Assembly (NCBI GenBank): GCA_910579955.1
Contig: CAJTWE010000021.1
Span: 1-44,881, forward strand
Direction: 5' to 3'
Source: an uncultured Ruminococcus sp.
GTDB lineage: Bacteria; Bacillota; Clostridia; Oscillospirales; Ruminococcaceae
Length of the DNA stretch: 44,881 bases
In this document: positions 40,856-44,881 of the stretch, piece by piece
How the letters are laid out: every line of letters starts with the position of its first letter
Position numbering within the stretch: position 1 is the first letter of the stretch
The notes under the pieces: generated by a model
The model's input: only the letters and a program-made list of their open reading frames with translations
Told to the model about the DNA's origin: nothing
Databases searched by the model: none
Program-made: the position numbers and the translations under genes

Positions 40856-41659
40856 ATGGGTAAAAATCTTAAAAAAGCAGATCTTGTTAAACGTACCGGA
40901 AAAATATCCTTTTTCGGCGTTGGTGCAAGTGTAAGCCACACTTTTACCAGAATGGAAGGCTTTACTGAAATAGGTACAAGCAAGAATGCAACTGAATACG
41001 AACGTCAGTATGTAGACGAAGATTTCAAGCGTACTGATGTTACAGGCTATAACACATCAAAGGCATACTCTTTTGATAGATACAAGGGTAACGCTGTACT
41101 TGATGATATTGTAAACATAACGGAAAATGAACTTTGTGGTCAGGATGCCGTGCGTGAGATCGTAACAGTAGATATGACCACTGTTAGAGAGGGTGACGGC
41201 AAATTCTATGCTGACGCATATCGCAGACAGTATGCGATCATCCCCGACACAGACGGTGATAAAACAGACTGTATGACCTATTCAGGTACATTTAAAGCTC
41301 GTGGTGAGCTTGAAAAGATTCAGGTGTCATCTGTTACAGACGATTGGCAGACTTGCTATGCAGGTCTTGATACAGATGTGCCTATTCTTAGTTCACTCGA
41401 AGTTACAGGTGCTACCTTCACAGAGCCTTCTTCATTCAATGCAAGTACTTTCTACTATCAGATGAATGCAAAAAGTGCAAATGTGACTATCAGAGCAACA
41501 GCAGGCAGCAATACAACGCTTTCATATATGCTTAATGGTACATCTGTTTCAAGCCTTAGTAACATCGCACTGAATGACGGTACAAACTCTGTCGTTATCG
41601 CACTTAATAAGGGTGGTGCAGTGTCAACGTATTCAATCACCATTACAAAGACATCTTAA
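40856..41659 (+). CDS. Phage tail tube protein with C-terminal cadherin-like domain
   Basis: The 267-residue protein starts behind AGGAGGTT. Residues about 1-175 fit a tail tube protein (LKKADLVKRTGKISFF, FTEIGTSKNATEYERQYVDE). The last 90 residues form an added beta-sandwich (LSSLEVTGATFTEPSSFNAS ... NSVVIALNKGGAVSTYSITI), like the cadherin-like PF12733 repeat. That domain probably decorates the outside of the tail. Confidence 0.82.
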   Translation: MGKNLKKADLVKRTGKISFFGVGASVSHTFTRMEGFTEIGTSKNATEYERQYVDEDFKRTDVTGYNTSKAYSFDRYKGNAVLDDIVNITENELCGQDAVREIVTVDMTTVREGDGKFYADAYRRQYAIIPDTDGDKTDCMTYSGTFKARGELEKIQVSSVTDDWQTCYAGLDTDVPILSSLEVTGATFTEPSSFNASTFYYQMNAKSANVTIRATAGSNTTLSYMLNGTSVSSLSNIALNDGTNSVVIALNKGGAVSTYSITITKTS

Positions 41660-41671
41660 AAGGTGATGTAA

Positions 41672-42244
41672 ATGAATCTTCTGACTGATAAACTGCCGTC
41701 TGCTGTTTTGGTAGACGGCAAAAATTATGCTGTATTTACTGATTTTCAAAGCTGGATAAGTTTCTTTGAGCTTATTGAAAATCGTGATATAGAAGATGAT
41801 TTGAAAATGATTCTCGCTATGAAGATGTTTAAAGATGAAGTGCCGCCGGATAAGTCAGCGGCACTTTGCTCTTTGTATAACTTCGCAGCTTGTAGAGATG
41901 TTCCAAGGGCAGGAAAGCAAAATCCAGAAGCACCGGAAGAAAGCGGCACTAAAAAGCCTTGTCTTTCATGGCTGTATGATGCTCCATTTGTAATAGGAGC
42001 TTTTAAAAGTGTTTATGATATAGATCTCATCGAAAGCACCGATTTGCACTGGTACAAGTTTTTTGCACTCTTTATGGCTCTTCCTGATGATACGCCAATA
42101 AAGCAGCGTATGTCCCTAAGACAGACAAGGGCGGGAGAAATAAAGGATAAGGAACGCAGAAGGCAAATCAGAGCAGCTCAAAGAGCTATTGCAATCCCAT
42201 GTCCTGTTATGACAGCGGAACAAATAGGTGAGGCATTTATGTAA
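41672..42244 (+). CDS. Bacteriophage Gp15-family protein
   Basis: The 190-residue protein contains LPSAVLVDGKNYAVFTDFQS near the start, then DIEDDLKMILAMKMF and LHWYKFFALFMALPDDTPIKQRM near the end, the pattern of Gp15 proteins. It lies between tail tube and tape measure as the tail assembly chaperone does in related phages. The start follows AAAAGGTGATG. Confidence 0.85.
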   Translation: MNLLTDKLPSAVLVDGKNYAVFTDFQSWISFFELIENRDIEDDLKMILAMKMFKDEVPPDKSAALCSLYNFAACRDVPRAGKQNPEAPEESGTKKPCLSWLYDAPFVIGAFKSVYDIDLIESTDLHWYKFFALFMALPDDTPIKQRMSLRQTRAGEIKDKERRRQIRAAQRAIAIPCPVMTAEQIGEAFM

Positions 42245-42262
42245 TGGAGGTGAAGTAACGAC

Positions 42263-44881
42263 GTGGCAGACGGAAGTTTAATTTTTGATACAAAAGTAGA
42301 TACAAATGGTATAGATGGTGCTTTGAAAAAGATCGCCGGTATTGCTGCTGCAAGCGGTGCTATTGCTGATATTGCTAAGACCGGTACAGAATTTGAAGCA
42401 TCAATGTCAAGGGTGCAAGCTGTATCAGGTGCTACAAAGCAGCAGCTTGAAAGTCTGACATCTCTTGCAAGAGAATATGGTGCAAATACAGTTTTTTCAA
42501 GTTCTGAGTGTGCCGACGCTCTTAACTACATGAGCATGGCGGGCTGGAACGCAGAGCAGATGACAAGCGGTTTGCCCGGTGTTTTAAATCTCGCAGCAGC
42601 TGCCGGTGAAGACCTTGGAACGACTTCTGATATTGTAACCGATGCACTTACAGCCTTTGGAATGAAAGCGGAAGATTCAGCTCACTTTGCAGATATTCTT
42701 GCAACGGCTTCCAGCAAATCAAACACCAATGTTTCCATGATGGGAGAAACATTTAAATATGTAGCCCCCGTTGCAGGTGCTTTGGGATATAGTGCGGAAG
42801 ATGTTGCCGTGGCAGTAGGTCTTATGGCTAATAACGGAATAAAAGCATCACAAGCCGGTACTTCCCTGCGTACCATGCTTTCTAATCTTACAGAGCCTAC
42901 AGACAAACAGGCTGCTGCGATGAGCGAGCTTGGTATTTCTCTTACTGATTCTGAGGGAAATATGAAAAGTCTTGATGTTCTTCTTGGAGATATGAGGAGA
43001 TCTTTCTCAGGGCTTGATGAAGCTCAAAAGGCAAGCTATGCATCTGTTATTGCAGGGCAAGAAGGCATGTCCGGACTGCTTGCGATCGTTAATACTGCTG
43101 ATACTGACTTTAACAATCTGAAATCTGCAATATATGATTGCGATGGTGCATGTGATGCTATGGCTGAAACTATGACCGATAATGTTTCAGGAGAAATGAA
43201 GACCCTTGAATCTATGGTCGAGGAGCTTGAGCTTTCTCTTTACGATATGTTTAAGCCTATGCTTAAAGACGCTATTCCAAAAGTACAGGACGCTGTTGAA
43301 TGGATAACGGAGCATCTTGATGAGATAGCTGCAATTGCAAAACCTGTAGGTGCTGCATTAGCCGCAGTTTTTGCAGCTAATAAGATAGTATCATTCGGGA
43401 AAACAACCGTTTCTACAATAAAGACTATAAAGTCTGCGTTTATGTCTTTATCTGCATCAAATCCTTTAGGCTGGGTGCTTGCCGCTGTGGGTGCAATAGC
43501 AGGTCTTAGCACTGCGATGAATGAAATGTCCGAAAGGCGTATTGCAGAAATGGAAGAAATGCGTGAAAAGGCACGTAATCTTACAGAAGAACAGGAACGG
43601 CAGAAAGAAGCACTTGAAGAGACAGCTGAGGCTTGGGACAGTATGCATCAGTCAAGTAAGTCATCAGCTCAAGCGGCTGACGATCGTGTAAAAGCTCTTA
43701 GTGCAAGCCTTCTTGAGCTTGTTAATGCCGATGGAACTATCAAAGACGGAACAGAAGAAAAAGTTACAGGTATCATTGATGAAATAAATTCTCTTACAGG
43801 ATCATGCCTTGGTGTATCAGATGGTCTGATAACCAAAAATGATGAAGTTCTTGGCAGCTATGATGCTATATCAAAATCCCTTGACGATATAATCCAAAAG
43901 AATACCGTACTTAGCTATCTTGACGCATACAAAGACCAGTATGAATCAGCTATCAAAAATAGAAAAGATAATGCTTCTGCTGTACAAGATTCTATGTATG
44001 CTATAGAAACCGAAAGAGGTAAAAGAGAAGCTGCACAGAGAGAGTTTTCAGAGGGATACAGGCTGCACCAAAGCGGTGCTGATTCTCATGCAGAATGGGA
44101 CTATTACACTCGTCTTGCTGAGATGCAAAATACTATATCAGATTCTCTTGAAAGGGAGAAAAAGCTGCGTGAAAACCTTACTCTTGCTCAAACGACGCAA
44201 GCAGAACAAAATTCTATGATAGATCAGTATTCAACCCTTCTTGCCTTGGTGGAAACTGGAAACTATGAAGAAGCTAATAAGGTTATAGAGCAGCTTAATA
44301 ATGGCTTTATTGATTCATCTCATGCACCTATTGAAGTACTGAAAAAGCAAAAAGATGATGCAGCACTATACTATTCAGAGCTTAAATCTCTTGCAGCAAA
44401 AGACGGTACTGCCGTAAGTGAAGATATGCTTGCAGAAGCCAAGCGTTTTGCAGAACTTGCAGAACAAGAATATAAACTTGCAGGACAAAGAACTGGCGAT
44501 GGATTCATCGAAGGATTGAACGGGAAAAAGGTGGAAATATCTCAGGTCGTTGGTGAAGTAGCAAGCCTTGTTTCTTCTGTGTTTAACATGGGTCTTGACA
44601 TACATAGCCCGTCAAGAGTAATGGCAGAATCAGGACAATATGCTGCTGAGGGTGTGGCTGTCGGTCTTGAAGCAGGCTCTAAAAATGTCATTAATGCTTC
44701 TGATGATCTTGCATCCTCTCTTCTTTCTGGCTTTAATACCTCCAGCATATACAACAGCCTTGCAGCACCTTCATCTTTCCCGTCACGTTACGAGAATCAA
44801 GCAAGCAGCTCTTCTGCACAGCCAGTATCATTCCCACAAAACAACACCGCCCCTCCTACAGTCAATGTTTACATAGGAGAT
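42263..44881 (+). CDS. Tail tape measure protein (TP901 family), partial
   Basis: The frame opens at GTG 42263 behind GGAGGTGAAG and runs to the window end without a stop: 873 codons seen. The N-terminal TP901 core domain (about 40-360) includes FEASMSRVQAVSGATKQQLE, LNYMSMAGWNAEQM and GIKASQAGTSLRTMLSNLT. A membrane-like helical stretch follows (PVGAALAAVFAANKIV, NPLGWVLAAVGAIAGLS), then long coiled coils. Near the end there is GLDIHSPSRVMAESGQYAAEG, common at the ends of such proteins, and VNVYIGD. It sets the tail length. Confidence 0.92.
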   Translation, partial: MADGSLIFDTKVDTNGIDGALKKIAGIAAASGAIADIAKTGTEFEASMSRVQAVSGATKQQLESLTSLAREYGANTVFSSSECADALNYMSMAGWNAEQMTSGLPGVLNLAAAAGEDLGTTSDIVTDALTAFGMKAEDSAHFADILATASSKSNTNVSMMGETFKYVAPVAGALGYSAEDVAVAVGLMANNGIKASQAGTSLRTMLSNLTEPTDKQAAAMSELGISLTDSEGNMKSLDVLLGDMRRSFSGLDEAQKASYASVIAGQEGMSGLLAIVNTADTDFNNLKSAIYDCDGACDAMAETMTDNVSGEMKTLESMVEELELSLYDMFKPMLKDAIPKVQDAVEWITEHLDEIAAIAKPVGAALAAVFAANKIVSFGKTTVSTIKTIKSAFMSLSASNPLGWVLAAVGAIAGLSTAMNEMSERRIAEMEEMREKARNLTEEQERQKEALEETAEAWDSMHQSSKSSAQAADDRVKALSASLLELVNADGTIKDGTEEKVTGIIDEINSLTGSCLGVSDGLITKNDEVLGSYDAISKSLDDIIQKNTVLSYLDAYKDQYESAIKNRKDNASAVQDSMYAIETERGKREAAQREFSEGYRLHQSGADSHAEWDYYTRLAEMQNTISDSLEREKKLRENLTLAQTTQAEQNSMIDQYSTLLALVETGNYEEANKVIEQLNNGFIDSSHAPIEVLKKQKDDAALYYSELKSLAAKDGTAVSEDMLAEAKRFAELAEQEYKLAGQRTGDGFIEGLNGKKVEISQVVGEVASLVSSVFNMGLDIHSPSRVMAESGQYAAEGVAVGLEAGSKNVINASDDLASSLLSGFNTSSIYNSLAAPSSFPSRYENQASSSSAQPVSFPQNNTAPPTVNVYIGD

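Larger units (their letters stand above)
18512..44881 (+). mobile_element. Mu-like transposable prophage, left part (right end outside window)
   Basis: Gene order and families fit a transposable phage: leftward repressor, rightward early operon with MuA-type and MuB-type genes, GemA, Mor activator, gp25/26/27 analogues, then head and tail genes. The left end is placed at TG 18512-18513 because host exporter coding similarity runs up to 18511 and stops there. A host codon ending in C before AAA would restore the usual N-K-I-K. Structural genes are of Firmicutes siphophage type. No right end is seen before 44881. Confidence 0.85.

Overview
The window looks like a chromosome segment of a gut or rumen Firmicute of the Ruminococcus type. 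The host part carries three dockerin-bearing secreted proteins. Two of their dockerins have the DWKAxDLCxDxxxxxFDxCxMK signature familiar from Ruminococcus cellulosome-like proteins. The DNA is AT-rich, with strong AGGAGG-type ribosome sites and canonical TTGACA/TATAAT promoters. No rRNA or tRNA gene was seen.

Host region (1 to about 18,511). It opens with an AraC-type regulator and a von Willebrand A (VWA) protein gene broken by a one-base deletion. Then comes a run of small genes (three GNAT acetyltransferases, a membrane protein, an SRPBCC protein, a DUF5104-like lipoprotein); three of them have almost identical promoters. Next are a clan GH-A-like glycosidase and a leucine-rich-repeat protein, both with C-terminal dockerins. 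A reverse-strand MATE transporter / metallophosphoesterase / peptide deformylase operon follows, then two small unknown genes. After these lies a 981-residue two-headed CE12-type (rhamnogalacturonan) acetylesterase with CBM13-like, dockerin and CBM35-like modules in the middle. The last host stretch (17.7-18.5 kb) is decayed and ends in a fragment of a peptidase-less bacteriocin-type ABC exporter on the reverse strand.

Prophage (about 18,512 to beyond the end). A transposable, Mu-like prophage appears to begin at a TG dinucleotide inside the exporter gene. Its left end has helically phased GCTTTAAT / GCGTTTAAAT repeats, then a leftward XRE repressor facing a strong early promoter with a palindromic operator. 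The rightward early operon has many small genes, a Ner-like XRE protein, a MuA-type DDE transposase, a MuB-type ATPase, a DnaC-like ATPase, a GemA (gp16) homologue and a Mor-type activator, and it closes with a strong terminator. The middle operon holds gp25, gp26 and gp27 analogues and ends with a NusG/LoaP-like gene where Mu has its late activator C. A leader with a hairpin, a -10 box, phased TTTAAA repeats and a terminator separates this from the late operon. The late operon is of Firmicutes siphophage type: small and large terminase, SPP1-like portal, minor head protein, scaffold, capsid, connectors, tail tube, Gp15 and tape measure, the last cut by the window edge. Lysis genes, tail fibres and the right end are outside.

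Most notable: (i) the NusG-like gene, leader hairpin and terminator, which suggest late control by processive antitermination; (ii) a toxin-type-50-like domain fused to the minor head protein with a small acidic partner gene; (iii) a Tad2-like (DUF2829) anti-Thoeris domain among the head genes; (iv) a family of similar hairpin leaders before small early genes; and (v) phased TTTAAA arrays at three places in the prophage. All family assignments come from reading motifs; no database search was run.
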